Below, one piece after another: positions 1 through 8,307 of a stretch of 64,000 bases of DNA. The first letter of the stretch is position 1. Each line of letters opens with the position of its first letter. Source of the stretch: Planctomycetota bacterium (GTDB taxonomy: Bacteria > Planctomycetota > Planctomycetia > Pirellulales > Pirellulaceae); assembly GCA_026692845.1 (NCBI GenBank), contig JAPLNM010000143.1, positions 1 to 64,000 of the forward strand. Reading direction: 5' to 3'. The translations under genes were made by a program, and so were the position numbers. A model generated the notes under the pieces. The model was not told the origin of the DNA. It was given only the letters and a program-made list of their open reading frames with translations, and ran no database searches.

Positions 1-989
1 GCTCGATCCGATCGCAAGGAACCCTCTTTAGGAGGGACCACACCGTAGTACTGAACGCTTCCGTCGATTTGACTGATGAACGTGCGACGATGCATCTGTT
101 GCGAGGTCCGCACCGGCCACTTGACTTCGACCTGATCGAGCGTCTCTTGCGTCGCTAAGCGAGTCAATTCGATGGTGACATTCAATTCGCCCCCTTCCAG
201 GACTTTATCGCTGCTCGAGGTGGTACGAAGCTTGATCGGTACCTTCCGCAAAGACAGCGGCGGAATCATCGGGACGTCCAAGGCCAACGACTCGCAATCG
301 TTGGCTTTGGCCGTAATGCTCAAGCCATCGAGGGGTTTGTTCGAGGCATTGACGACCAACAGCGCTCCGAGCCATTCTCCTGGCTCATCCCTCAATACAC
401 TCGGAAAGGTCGTGTCTCGGAGGCTCAGATAAGCCTCTTGGTTCGCTGGCTTTAACTTCGCAGTAATCCTTCCACGACCACTGGAAAACAACAGCCAGTT
501 CTCCCCGGCTTGTAAGGAAATCGGCAACTCGACGGAACCGTTCGAGTAGACGTCGCCTACTCGGGAAGTTCCGTCGATGCGAACCGAGCTGTGCCCCTGG
601 GCATCCAGGAGCCAGATCCCTGACTCAGGCACCTTAACCTGCACGGCAAGCAGTCCACCGAAAAGTTCGCGTCCTCCAAAGCCACCTTGCTCGTCGGCTT
701 CGATGCGCTTCCACGGATTCAACCCATCGGCACTCGCAGATGTCTGGGCTTCAACGTCCGGCATCTGCAATCGATCGTAAACCAAGGCGTATTCGATGGG
801 GTCGGTCGGCAATGAGGAACGCCCTCGCTGCATTCCTTGCCCACTGGACACTACCCAGCCTTGGGTGATCTTGATTTCGCGTTGTGCGTTTGTCTGAGGC
901 GAATTGTCCTGCGAAAAAACAGAACTTGCGTACACCCAAAGACACCAAGTTCCCCACAGAAGCGAATTGCGAATACGAAACCTTGCCAT
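1..989 (-). CDS. Secreted protein, partial (N-terminal 329 residues); probable alpha/beta-hydrolase-type enzyme
   Basis: The frame is open from an ATG at 989 to the left edge of the window, so the 3' end of the gene is missing. Residues 1-26 form a signal peptide: basic MARFRIR, a Trp/Leu-rich core and a likely cleavage after SVFSQ, so the product should be exported. The following ~280 residues look like beta-sandwich repeats (for example ELPISLQAGENWLLFSSG). The last visible residues (ISQIDGSVQYYGVVPP) resemble the linker that precedes the catalytic domain in planctomycete prolyl-oligopeptidase-like hydrolases. That family call is inference, because no Ser-Asp-His triad is in view. The gene lies 94 bp beyond the LamG fragment on the same strand. 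The reading frame itself is secure; the function is tentative. Confidence 0.72.
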   Translation of the reverse strand, partial: MARFRIRNSLLWGTWCLWVYASSVFSQDNSPQTNAQREIKITQGWVVSSGQGMQRGRSSLPTDPIEYALVYDRLQMPDVEAQTSASADGLNPWKRIEADEQGGFGGRELFGGLLAVQVKVPESGIWLLDAQGHSSVRIDGTSRVGDVYSNGSVELPISLQAGENWLLFSSGRGRITAKLKPANQEAYLSLRDTTFPSVLRDEPGEWLGALLVVNASNKPLDGLSITAKANDCESLALDVPMIPPLSLRKVPIKLRTTSSSDKVLEGGELNVTIELTRLATQETLDQVEVKWPVRTSQQMHRRTFISQIDGSVQYYGVVPPKEGSLRSDR

Positions 990-1083
990 CCGATTCCCTA
1001 TGCTCAAAAAAGAGTTCGATGCGTCATGCGAAGGCAAGGTTTTACTCGGAACGCTGGAAATCCGCAAATCGCTCAAGGACGAC

Positions 1084-1638
1084 TTAGGTTGGGAGGGTCA
1101 GACGCCCGAGTCGTCTTCGCCCGAGTCGTCTACGCACGATGGCTATCGCTAGAGGAATATAGCAAGCGATCGTCGAAGGTTCCGGTACAGCCTGCGGTCC
1201 GGCCGAGAGTAAGGCTACATCACTGTCTTCTAGAGCGTGATCGTAGAGATAGACCTCATCGATCGACATGTCGTGTCCACCGACGAAACGGGGATGGCCA
1301 TTGCGAGCAAAAACGAAATCATATTGCCCTAAAAGGTAATCAAAGGATGGGTCGATACTCCCCAGTCCTAGATTGCGATTCGCAACCTTGAGCCCATCGA
1401 GATAGAGAGAGACCTGCGATGTCGTACGATTGACGACATAGGCGGCATGATGCCACTCGTCCTTCAATGAAGTGGAGTGGCGATAGTCCGTTTGTTCGTA
1501 AGCAGAACCATCATGTAGACCCAACCTCAGGCCGTCGATGATGCCATCATTTCGCGAAACTTGAAGTATCGCACCTTCGGAAAAGTCATTGCCCTGCATG
1601 CTAAGTAATGGAGCCCAAATCCTAAACGAACTTGTCAT
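1084..1638 (-). pseudogene. LamG/concanavalin-like domain fragment with PEP-CTERM sorting signal
   Basis: The 184-residue frame starts at an ATG that overlaps the TGA stop of the upstream kinase gene (ATGA). It holds the C-terminal part of a LamG jellyroll: PLLSMQG, DEWHHAAYVVNR, VSLYLDGLKV and MSIDEVYLYDHAL. It ends in a textbook PEP-CTERM signal: VPEPST, a hydrophobic helix and an Arg-rich tail. PEP-CTERM proteins are exported and processed by an exosortase, but no signal peptide is present and the first strands of the jellyroll are missing. The most economical reading is the 3' part of a secreted-protein gene cut off at its 5' end and joined to the kinase gene. A 15-bp tandem duplication lies in its Arg-rich tail. 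It could still be translated by coupling to the kinase. Confidence 0.7.
1103..1132. repeat. 15-bp tandem duplication
   Basis: Two copies of CGCCCGAGTCGTCTW follow one another, differing only at the last base. They encode the repeated RRRLG in the C-terminal tail of the PEP-CTERM fragment. Confidence 0.9.
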
Positions 1639-4346
1639 CGGCTTGCGACACGCTGAAGTAATTCTCTTAGTGATTGCCAACTGGAATCCTGATGAAGCGC
1701 GTTGAACACCTTTCGATCCATCATCGAGTCCAATTGCAAGGCGAACTGCTTTCGGCAAGGATCCGAGGAGCCTTTCTCCATCTCCAGTGACATCTGAGTC
1801 AGTAACCGCTCGCGTACCGATTGGGTTTGCGAGTCAAGCATCTCTCGATAGCGCACATTGTCCGGCGAGCGGACATGAAGGAACGCGGCGGCCAACAGCA
1901 ATACTTCGCCTGAATCATGGCCAAATGGAAGTTGCCGCAACCCCAGGATATCGTCCGTTTGCTCAAGGATCCGCAAACCTTCATCTAGGTTGTCTAGAGT
2001 AAGTTCACAAAGAAACCAGCGTAATCCATTGACCAATAATGCCGTCTGCGATTCATTGGTGTTGTCAAGTTGCAGCCAACGCTGAGAAAGAATGAACGCA
2101 TCACGACGATAAGGAATGGAAGCACGCAGCAAATCCAAATGATCTGGATCATCCATCGGTGCAATTTGTAAAGCTTCTTTGACGTAGGAGTCCGCCAAGT
2201 CCCATGCGGTATGGACATTTCGCTTTAACCAGAGGATCGAACGGGAGGCCTCTTCAAGTTCTTTTTTACTCTCGCTCCAAGCAGCTTGAAGTTGCTCTCT
2301 GCTTTCTACGAAATTTCCGGATTGCATAAGAGACATACCCAGTAAATTCGGAATCCTCGAACGTAAGTCTCGATACATCACCATGTCTTCGAATGGCACA
2401 AGTTCAAGGGGTAAGCCATTGACACGCGTTTGAGCGGCATAATACAATTTTCGGACTCGATCGAATTGAATTGAGTCCGACTCATTCGACGTTCGCTGCT
2501 CTTCCTTCCCAAGAAAACCCTTGTGAATGAGGTATCCAAACTCGGTCTCAAGCGATGCGAGGGGTAAAGTAAGCTCGATGGAATTCTCGTCGATACCCCG
2601 CATCGCGTGTTGATAAACCCGTTCGACCAGCGTTGGATGACCGCTAAGTACCCACGCGTTTCCTCGGAATGGATACAATGCGTTTTTTAGCAAATTCATG
2701 GCGCAACGAAGTCCATCCCGTCGAATAGCGATGCGTGGGCCTGTGGACTCAAGATCCAAGGAGAGAAATTTCGAGATAAGCGACTTGGCAAACGCCTCAT
2801 GGGTTTCGCCCGTCGGTAATGCTCTTTTGTAATCCATCGCAATTTGCAACTGCTTACTCTTGGCTTGGATTTCTAACAATTCGACTTCCAGTTGCTTTTC
2901 AATCGCTTGACCCTTGAGCTCAAAGACTGCTTGGATCGTTCGATTTAAACATTCGCTCGTCGCCTCAGCTTTCTCTACCTCAAGCACCGAATCGGCGATA
3001 TCCAATAGTAGTCGCAGAGCCGCAATTCTAGTGGTTTGACTGAGTTTTGTATTCGCTAGGGTTCGCAAAGAGTCTGAAATCAAAACGTCGATTTGTGTTC
3101 GGCTCTGACCCAGGCCTATTCGCTCCATGGCCGCAAGATCGGTCATTTGACGCAACATGCTCGAGTTGCTTTTCAGTAATGAATCGACGGTTGTGCTTAA
3201 TTCGGTATTCAGTCTACCCGCTTGCTGATTCAGTTCTTGCTGATAGTAAGCATAGCTTCCGGCAAACAGTAGGACCGCCGCAGCACTAGCAGCCAATCCA
3301 ACCAATCTTGGATTGCGTCGGAAACTTGAACGAAGTGTTCGTGTGATATACGCACGAGGTTTTATAGGCTCTCCATCGGCTATCGCCTTGAGCGATCGGC
3401 GGAACCTCTCGGCATCTGAAGGTCGAAACTCCGGTCTCGGGTCGGTCAACTGATCCCAAAAAGCTCTAATTTTGGGGAGGTCTATACCCCTCTCCTTTGC
3501 AAATTGCAATTGCGTTGTTTCTTGGATGATCATTGCCAAACAAGCTACATCGTAAGAGGCATCCGGCCTACAGGCATAGCGAATCTCATCGAGCGAACCG
3601 GCTAAACGGTGAACGAAATTCGGTCGCTTTGCTTCCTGGACAAGTTCCCACTTTGGCCGATACATTGCACTTCCGAAATCGATGACTCTCCAACTGGTGG
3701 TCGTTTTTTTTGGATCCCGTGAGTGCATCGAAATGTTTCCTATTGGGACCTCGACCAATAGGTTTTCCATCGTTAGGTCACCATGGATTACCCCCGCACG
3801 GTGGATTTTAGCTAAGATGCCCAGTAAAGCATTGATGTTTTCGATGGAGCCAAGATCCTCAGGCCGAGCTCTTTGGACTCCAGCTATATACTCAGTGATC
3901 AAATAAGGGGCCGAGATAGGTCCGATTTTTACGGAACTATGGTGTAGTACTTTGGGAACGATACCCAGGAGATCTGTGGTTTTCGCAAGATGCTCAAGCA
4001 CTGTGGCTTCTCGATAGATTGCCTCTGAACAGTCTGCCAGTTCCGTGACGCTAAAGCGAGCTGAATGCGATCGAAAATCGGAGGTTTTAATGCAAACGGT
4101 GCGACGCTCCTGGATGGGCGTTTTCGAAGGATCGGTAATCGCTAAGTAAACGGAATTCAAGGACCGACCTGGATGCAATATCTCGATCAAGCGGAATCCT
4201 GGGAAGCTATCGATATCGAATCCCCCAAGCTCCATTGGGCAATCGATCAAAGACTCGACAAGCTCGTCGTGGCCACTTAAGTCTGCAAGGATCTCTTCCT
4301 TGATCGCCAGCGGATACTCCTCCCATTGGAATTCCATCGCACACAC
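1635..4346 (-). CDS. Transmembrane Ser/Thr protein kinase
   Basis: A 903-residue protein (GTG start; an ATG follows three codons later). The kinase domain spans about residues 50-325: a glycine-poor P-loop (HPGRSLNSVYLAI), Lys87 in VCIKTSD, Glu113 on helix C, catalytic loop HGDLTMENLL (188-197, HGD in place of HRD) and DFG at 223-225. A single membrane helix follows at 348-367. The remaining ~530 residues are helical, TPR-like without clear repeats, and probably extracytoplasmic, the usual layout of planctomycete sensor kinases. The gene starts 47 bp after an unknown 324-residue protein in the same direction and ends in an ATGA overlap with the LamG fragment. The loosened P-loop and HGD suggest modest or altered activity. 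The target is unknown. Confidence 0.9.
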   Translation of the reverse strand: MCAMEFQWEEYPLAIKEEILADLSGHDELVESLIDCPMELGGFDIDSFPGFRLIEILHPGRSLNSVYLAITDPSKTPIQERRTVCIKTSDFRSHSARFSVTELADCSEAIYREATVLEHLAKTTDLLGIVPKVLHHSSVKIGPISAPYLITEYIAGVQRARPEDLGSIENINALLGILAKIHRAGVIHGDLTMENLLVEVPIGNISMHSRDPKKTTTSWRVIDFGSAMYRPKWELVQEAKRPNFVHRLAGSLDEIRYACRPDASYDVACLAMIIQETTQLQFAKERGIDLPKIRAFWDQLTDPRPEFRPSDAERFRRSLKAIADGEPIKPRAYITRTLRSSFRRNPRLVGLAASAAAVLLFAGSYAYYQQELNQQAGRLNTELSTTVDSLLKSNSSMLRQMTDLAAMERIGLGQSRTQIDVLISDSLRTLANTKLSQTTRIAALRLLLDIADSVLEVEKAEATSECLNRTIQAVFELKGQAIEKQLEVELLEIQAKSKQLQIAMDYKRALPTGETHEAFAKSLISKFLSLDLESTGPRIAIRRDGLRCAMNLLKNALYPFRGNAWVLSGHPTLVERVYQHAMRGIDENSIELTLPLASLETEFGYLIHKGFLGKEEQRTSNESDSIQFDRVRKLYYAAQTRVNGLPLELVPFEDMVMYRDLRSRIPNLLGMSLMQSGNFVESREQLQAAWSESKKELEEASRSILWLKRNVHTAWDLADSYVKEALQIAPMDDPDHLDLLRASIPYRRDAFILSQRWLQLDNTNESQTALLVNGLRWFLCELTLDNLDEGLRILEQTDDILGLRQLPFGHDSGEVLLLAAAFLHVRSPDNVRYREMLDSQTQSVRERLLTQMSLEMEKGSSDPCRKQFALQLDSMMDRKVFNALHQDSSWQSLRELLQRVASR

Positions 4347-4393
4347 TCAATTCATTTGAATATACTGATTACACTGAATATACTGAACGACGA

Positions 4394-5368
4394 CTAACGG
4401 ACAAGCTCGGGCAAGACAGGGGTACGGCCCAAAAGGCAGTTTCCAATGCGTTTGGCGATTGCGGAGACTTCCTCGGTGTAGAAATCAAGGGTGATCTCTC
4501 TTTCCGAGGAAAGGGCCCACAGGTCGTTGAGGTGTTCAGCAAGGTAGCTTGGCCATACCGTGAAACCTCGTTCGAATAAATCCCTAACCCGACTCCGAAT
4601 CCCTTGGCGGTCCAGGATTATACTTGGGACAGGTTGGCCGTATCGCAGGACAAACAACCCGTAGAGCATCATCGCCGATGGACGCTGAAGTTGCGGAACT
4701 GGACACAATCGCGAAGGCTGGTGCGAAAGCCGAGGGAAACGTTTTCGTGTAGCCTCCCAGTTTTCGCGCAGACTGCGCCCTGGCAGGTCGCTTGCTCGTT
4801 GCTGGTACCTTGTTTCTGGCTGCTGATGAAACCTAATGAGCAACGAGGCCAAGTTAGCGATCAAAACATGAGAGTCAGGATAGAAATCAGCCATCGAGCT
4901 TCCGGAATGAATAGCCAATCGTATTAGATCGTTGATCGCTACACCCCGAATTCTTTTAGGATTCGCGCTGTTCAGGATTTCCAATAGGTGGAACGAGGTC
5001 GTTTGTGCTTCGATCGCGTCAAATGGAAAACTGTTGGTTAGACGGTCATGGCGTTTTAAGCCGAAGACGTTTTGAATCGATTGCGAGGTTGGGTTGGCGA
5101 AACGATAGTGGATCGCTTCGCTCATAAAGAGCCGAATGACTTTGTCGCGGCAATCCTCTAAAACGCGGAGGGTTAACGCGATATCTGAGTCCTGGTGGGA
5201 ACCGGAAATCGATTCGCTCGATGAGGCTAGGCATTCCTTAGCCCAGTGATTTGTCTGCTGCAGTAATCCGTCTTCCGCTACGTCGGCATGGCTGATAACC
5301 CATCCACTTGAGAGGCCAACCGCTTGGATAATATCGGATGGTTCGTAGGTTGATGTAGGAAGATTCAT
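4394..5368 (-). CDS. Hypothetical protein upstream of the kinase gene
   Basis: A 324-residue soluble protein with no signal peptide or membrane helix. I do not recognise the family. It has a Ser-rich stretch near residues 48-60, a central helical region (IRGVAINDLIRLAIHSGSSM), a positively charged Gln/Arg-rich stretch around 200-225 and an amphipathic C-terminal half. No Shine-Dalgarno sequence is obvious before the ATG. The gene is codirectional with the kinase gene 47 bp downstream, so the two are probably cotranscribed and this protein may be a kinase partner or substrate (inference from position only). Confidence 0.7.
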   Translation of the reverse strand: MNLPTSTYEPSDIIQAVGLSSGWVISHADVAEDGLLQQTNHWAKECLASSSESISGSHQDSDIALTLRVLEDCRDKVIRLFMSEAIHYRFANPTSQSIQNVFGLKRHDRLTNSFPFDAIEAQTTSFHLLEILNSANPKRIRGVAINDLIRLAIHSGSSMADFYPDSHVLIANLASLLIRFHQQPETRYQQRASDLPGRSLRENWEATRKRFPRLSHQPSRLCPVPQLQRPSAMMLYGLFVLRYGQPVPSIILDRQGIRSRVRDLFERGFTVWPSYLAEHLNDLWALSSEREITLDFYTEEVSAIAKRIGNCLLGRTPVLPELVR

Positions 5369-5570
5369 TTTGTCAGATCGTCGAAGGAGGCTGGTGCGAG
5401 TGAATCATGGATCTCACGCATTGAATCAGAGATTCTTTGGTAATGCCAGTATTTTCCGTTGTGATTGTTCCGCCGTGGCGCAAAGTTCCAAAAACACAAG
5501 AAGGGATAGTTGTTAGAAAGAGCGTTTACTGATAAGGGCGATGGACCCTACGTCGCGCATCGCCTATCTG

Positions 5571-5790
5571 CCTGTGCTTTGCGCCTTTGCGGTAAGGCTC
5601 CGGATCCTGGGCAGCAACCCGGATCGCTAGAAGAGGGTTTCTCGCCAAGGCGCCAAGCTCGCAAAGTATCGATCCTCTCGGCGTTCCAAGCCAAGAAGGG
5701 GGAAACACAGAGACACAGAGGACACAGAAAGTAGCAGCGGATGGCTACGGGTTGAACGTAGCCACCTGTCGCCAGACGGTGGACACACAC
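5571..5790. repeat. Cluster of short inverted-repeat relics
   Basis: This gene-free stretch holds three repeat types in a row. First are CTTTGCGCCTTTGCGG (about 5577-5592) and its roughly inverted counterpart CGCCAAGGCGCCAAG (about 5643-5657). Second is GAAACACAGAGACACAGAG (about 5702-5720), the same motif that begins the elements around the GxxExxY gene at 12.5-13.3 kb. Third are two small hairpins: TGGCTACG/CGTAGCCA at 5742-5764 and CCACC/GGTGG at 5763-5782. The stretch 5369-5570 upstream holds nothing I recognise apart from the start region of the 324-residue gene. Confidence 0.65.
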
Positions 5791-6036
5791 TTAGGGGCCT
5801 TCTTTGAACAAGTGCTCTAGCATCCTCTCTGGTGATTCTAGAAAACTCCGCGTTACCCGGTAGTGCTCGGTTTGCTTGTACTCAATCGGTTCGATCCCCT
5901 TGTCACTAAACGAGTAAATCAGTGCCTTGGGGTAACTCATGATGATATGACTTGGGTCTTCAATCCGCGTTCGATCGAATAAAATCGATTCGATAAATGG
6001 CCCCGGCGTCACGCCAGACTTGAGCTTCTTTTTCAT
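5791..6036 (-). CDS. Small hypothetical protein
   Basis: An 81-residue basic protein of unknown family. A good ribosome-binding site (AGGAAGGG, about 5 bp before the ATG) supports this start and a real gene. It has no signal peptide, membrane helix or cysteine. The stop is directly against the repeat cluster. No function can be assigned. Confidence 0.6.
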   Translation of the reverse strand: MKKKLKSGVTPGPFIESILFDRTRIEDPSHIIMSYPKALIYSFSDKGIEPIEYKQTEHYRVTRSFLESPERMLEHLFKEGP

Positions 6037-6118
6037 CCAGCCCTTCCTTTTGCTTAGCCCGAAAACAACACCATCGATTCTTGCAAGGTTGTCTTAGCTG
6101 TCCGGATCGCGATCGGGT

Positions 6119-6631
6119 CTAGAGTTTTTCTGGTTGATCGGCAGATGGGATCTCTTCAACGGCATGCTTATCTTTCCTCTTTTGGATAGACATCACCAGC
6201 GCTGTGACCTCTTCGATCGAGTTGTCGCATACAAGTCGAATTTGCTTGTTTGCTTGATATTCGAACCGTAGAACTGGAGTCTTGAGCGATAGGAGGCCGA
6301 ATAGGGCTATTAGTCCCACGACCAGAACCAGGAAAACACTCGCGAGGGTTCCCAATCCCAACGCCCAGCGCAAGTAGAGGAAACCGCAAGCCGATCCGAG
6401 CAACCCGATTGCAAGAGGATTGACGGTACTACCGATATCGATGGAGCTCATGTGCTCGAAACTCCAATCCGCAACGCACTTGCCTTTCTTCTCCCAAACC
6501 AAGCTGTTCTGGGTGACTCGAAGACCCGATGCAGGTAAACTCAGGACTTCGGTTTTTCGGTCCTCTTCGTTTGTTTGGTCGTCTGGGGCTTGGGCGTCTG
6601 GCGATTCGTTCGAGGGGTTTGTATCGTTCAT
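6119..6631 (-). CDS. Hypothetical membrane protein with two helices
   Basis: A 170-residue protein. An acidic, Asp/Asn/Glu-rich N-terminus (1-30) precedes a small beta-rich domain that begins LRVTQNSLVWEKKGK, resembling the start of a PH-like or signalling-domain strand pair. Two adjacent membrane helices lie at about 72-115 (PLAIGLLGSACGFLYLRWAL and LASVFLVLVVGLIALFGLL), followed by another cytoplasmic segment (VLRFEYQANKQIRLV). DUF6232-type bacterial proteins have this strand/two-helix/strand layout, but I hold that match only loosely. It is divergent from the next gene with 49 bp between the starts. Confidence 0.7.
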   Translation of the reverse strand: MNDTNPSNESPDAQAPDDQTNEEDRKTEVLSLPASGLRVTQNSLVWEKKGKCVADWSFEHMSSIDIGSTVNPLAIGLLGSACGFLYLRWALGLGTLASVFLVLVVGLIALFGLLSLKTPVLRFEYQANKQIRLVCDNSIEEVTALVMSIQKRKDKHAVEEIPSADQPEKL

Positions 6632-6680
6632 GTTGGATCTTTTGCTCAGGCCGGTTTGCGTTTTGATTGGGTGATTTTAT

Positions 6681-7061
6681 ATGCTGCTCGCTCTGCTGGT
6701 CCTGTATGCTATCGGAATCGCGTTTTTTTGTCTCTCGACCTTGCTGGATCTTGATACCCGCAAGGAGGTATCCGGCCCATTGGGTTGGTATTTCGCGATC
6801 ATGCTCCCGATCGTCGCGATGTTGGGTCCATTTTTGCATTTTTTCGAGCCTGCGGTGCAACCGGTTTTCTATTATGCGTTCCTCGTGCTATGGCTCACAT
6901 CGATCATTGCGCTGCTAGATGAACTCGCTACGCTCAAGGACCTCGATGGAGGATTCTCGATTGCTAATATCCTTGCAGGGGTCGCAATGCTCGCTGTCCT
7001 GTTTGGTCCTGGATTGCTTCTCGGAGCCATTTGGCTCAGGGTCACTCCGCATGGACTTTAG
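6681..7061 (+). CDS. Small integral membrane protein
   Basis: A 126-residue protein that is almost entirely hydrophobic, with four predicted membrane helices (about 1-22, 36-57, 62-83 and 92-118). It has no signal peptide, motif or charged functional residue pattern that I recognise. It is divergent from the two-helix membrane protein on the minus strand and may share its promoter region. Confidence 0.65.
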   Translation: MLLALLVLYAIGIAFFCLSTLLDLDTRKEVSGPLGWYFAIMLPIVAMLGPFLHFFEPAVQPVFYYAFLVLWLTSIIALLDELATLKDLDGGFSIANILAGVAMLAVLFGPGLLLGAIWLRVTPHGL

Positions 7062-7282
7062 AGTCGCGGTCGGATTTTTTCATCCGCGTCGGCCGCTGTG
7101 ATTGCCTACCCGGCTTGCCTACCCGATCTGTTGCTGAGCTTGTAAAATACATCAAGAGTTCAATTTTCCAGAAGGATTTCTCAGGGGCTCAGGGATTTAC
7201 AACGGCCAATTGATGCTTGAGAATAGGAGCGTCGCAGGAAATCACTGTAGACCTTTCATGTTACTCTTAGGGAGCTCACGCC

Positions 7283-7462
7283 ATGCGAAGCTGGGGTATT
7301 TATTTGCTGATATTTGGAATCGGTTCTTTCCTTCTTCCTATGATGGGTCTGCAGTACAAGCTGCTAAGCATCTTGGGTAGCTCGACGCCGATTGTCGGCG
7401 GTGTGCTGACGGTTGCGGGCATTGTGCTGCTGGTTCTCTCGAGTCTATCGCCGAAACGTTAG
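7283..7462 (+). CDS. Small two-helix membrane protein (59 aa)
   Basis: A 59-residue frame begins ATG at 7283 after AGGGAG 8 bp upstream. The product is MRSWGIYLLIFGIGSFLLPM, a short GLQYKLLSILG turn, and a second helix (PIVGGVLTVAGIVLLVLSSL) with a basic end (SPKR). Two-helix proteins of this size and pattern recur in planctomycetes and other bacteria; the role is unknown. The gap before it (7062-7282) holds a 13-bp tandem duplication (TTGCCTACCCGRY at 7102-7127) and nothing else recognisable. Confidence 0.6.
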   Translation: MRSWGIYLLIFGIGSFLLPMMGLQYKLLSILGSSTPIVGGVLTVAGIVLLVLSSLSPKR

Positions 7463-7500
7463 TCGAAACGATAACGGTTCAGACGACTCACAAGCGATTG

Positions 7501-7740
7501 ATGCCTCAGCTTGACGCCATCGTTTTGGAAAAAGAAGTCTTTCCTAGAGACCATGTCGGGGATAGTCCGTACGCAATGGGAGTTTGGGAGAAGTTCGACC
7601 CGCCAGGAGTTCCGATCAAGCTAGGGGCACTTTATCCATGGGGTAGAACCTCTGAGCCTTGGCCGGAGGAAGGTGAAATCGTTTTCTCGAACATTCCCCA
7701 GGAACCTTGTCAGGAATCGATGGTTGGATCCTTTCTATAG
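7501..7740 (+). pseudogene. Fragment of an FAD-dependent oxidoreductase (tryptophan-halogenase-like)
   Basis: About 80 residues match the part of flavin monooxygenase/halogenase-type oxidoreductases just after the first nucleotide-binding strand: VLEKEVFPRDHVGD (family pattern LEKxxFPRxHVGES), MGVWEKF, and PIKLGALYPWGRTSEPW. The N-terminal GxGxxG Rossmann motif and the whole C-terminal ~300 residues of the family are absent. The serine of the HVGES motif is Pro-shifted (HVGDSP). No ribosome-binding site precedes it. It is therefore read as a remnant stranded between a small membrane-protein gene and the sigma-factor operon. The family call is from memory of the motif. Confidence 0.6.
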
Positions 7741-7776
7741 GCAAAGGGCAAACGATCGATAGGGTGAGGTTATTGG

Positions 7777-8301
7777 ATGCTGTCTGCGACCGAAACGATT
7801 CAAAAACTCATGCAGGGCCGATCTAGGATTGCGGCAGCCGCTTGGCTACTGGTTCGCGACTATCATGCGGCCGAGGATTGCTTTCAGAACATGTTGCTCA
7901 AGGCGATGACCAAGGATGTTTCATTCCCAACCGAGGCGGCGTTGATGTCTTGGGCGTTTGTGGTTGTCAGACGCGACGCGATGGACTGGCTTGATCGCCG
8001 TGGCCGCAAGGTAGCGATCCTCGACGAGAAGGTTTTGGCGATGCTCGATGGGCAGCAAGTTGCGTTGGCCACCGACGCGCACCAGAGCACTTTGGCGGCG
8101 CTTCGGGAGTGTTTAGCGTCGTTGAACGAAGAGGGGAATCGCATGCTGAAGCTTCGGTACTTTGACGGACTGCGATGTGAGCAAGTGGCGCAATCGATGC
8201 GATTGTCGCTTCCGGCAGTTTACAAAAGATTATCGCGGCTTCATGAGGGCTTGGCTCAGTGTGTACGCGGAAAGTTGCTCGCCGCCGACGGAGGGATGTA
8301 G
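7777..8301 (+). CDS. ECF-type RNA polymerase sigma factor
   Basis: A 174-residue sigma-70 family protein. Region 2 occupies about residues 14-75 (AAAWLLVRDYHAAEDCFQN, LMSWAFVVVRRDAMDWL) and region 4 about 108-160 (CLASLNEEGNRMLKLRYFDG, CEQVAQSMRLSLPAVYKRLS, the helix-turn-helix that reads the -35 element). There is no sigma 1.1 or region 3. It resembles the short planctomycete/verrucomicrobial ECF groups whose partner is a FecR-like membrane protein. That partner gene starts 6 bp downstream, so the two form one operon. Targets cannot be read from the window. Confidence 0.92.
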   Translation: MLSATETIQKLMQGRSRIAAAAWLLVRDYHAAEDCFQNMLLKAMTKDVSFPTEAALMSWAFVVVRRDAMDWLDRRGRKVAILDEKVLAMLDGQQVALATDAHQSTLAALRECLASLNEEGNRMLKLRYFDGLRCEQVAQSMRLSLPAVYKRLSRLHEGLAQCVRGKLLAADGGM

Positions 8302-8307
8302 GGGCTT

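Noticed and set aside
837-1391. Plus-strand frame of 184 codons across the left-hand genes
   Set aside because: It crosses the minus-strand secreted-protein gene and PEP-CTERM fragment; the minus-strand reading has a signal peptide and recognisable motifs.
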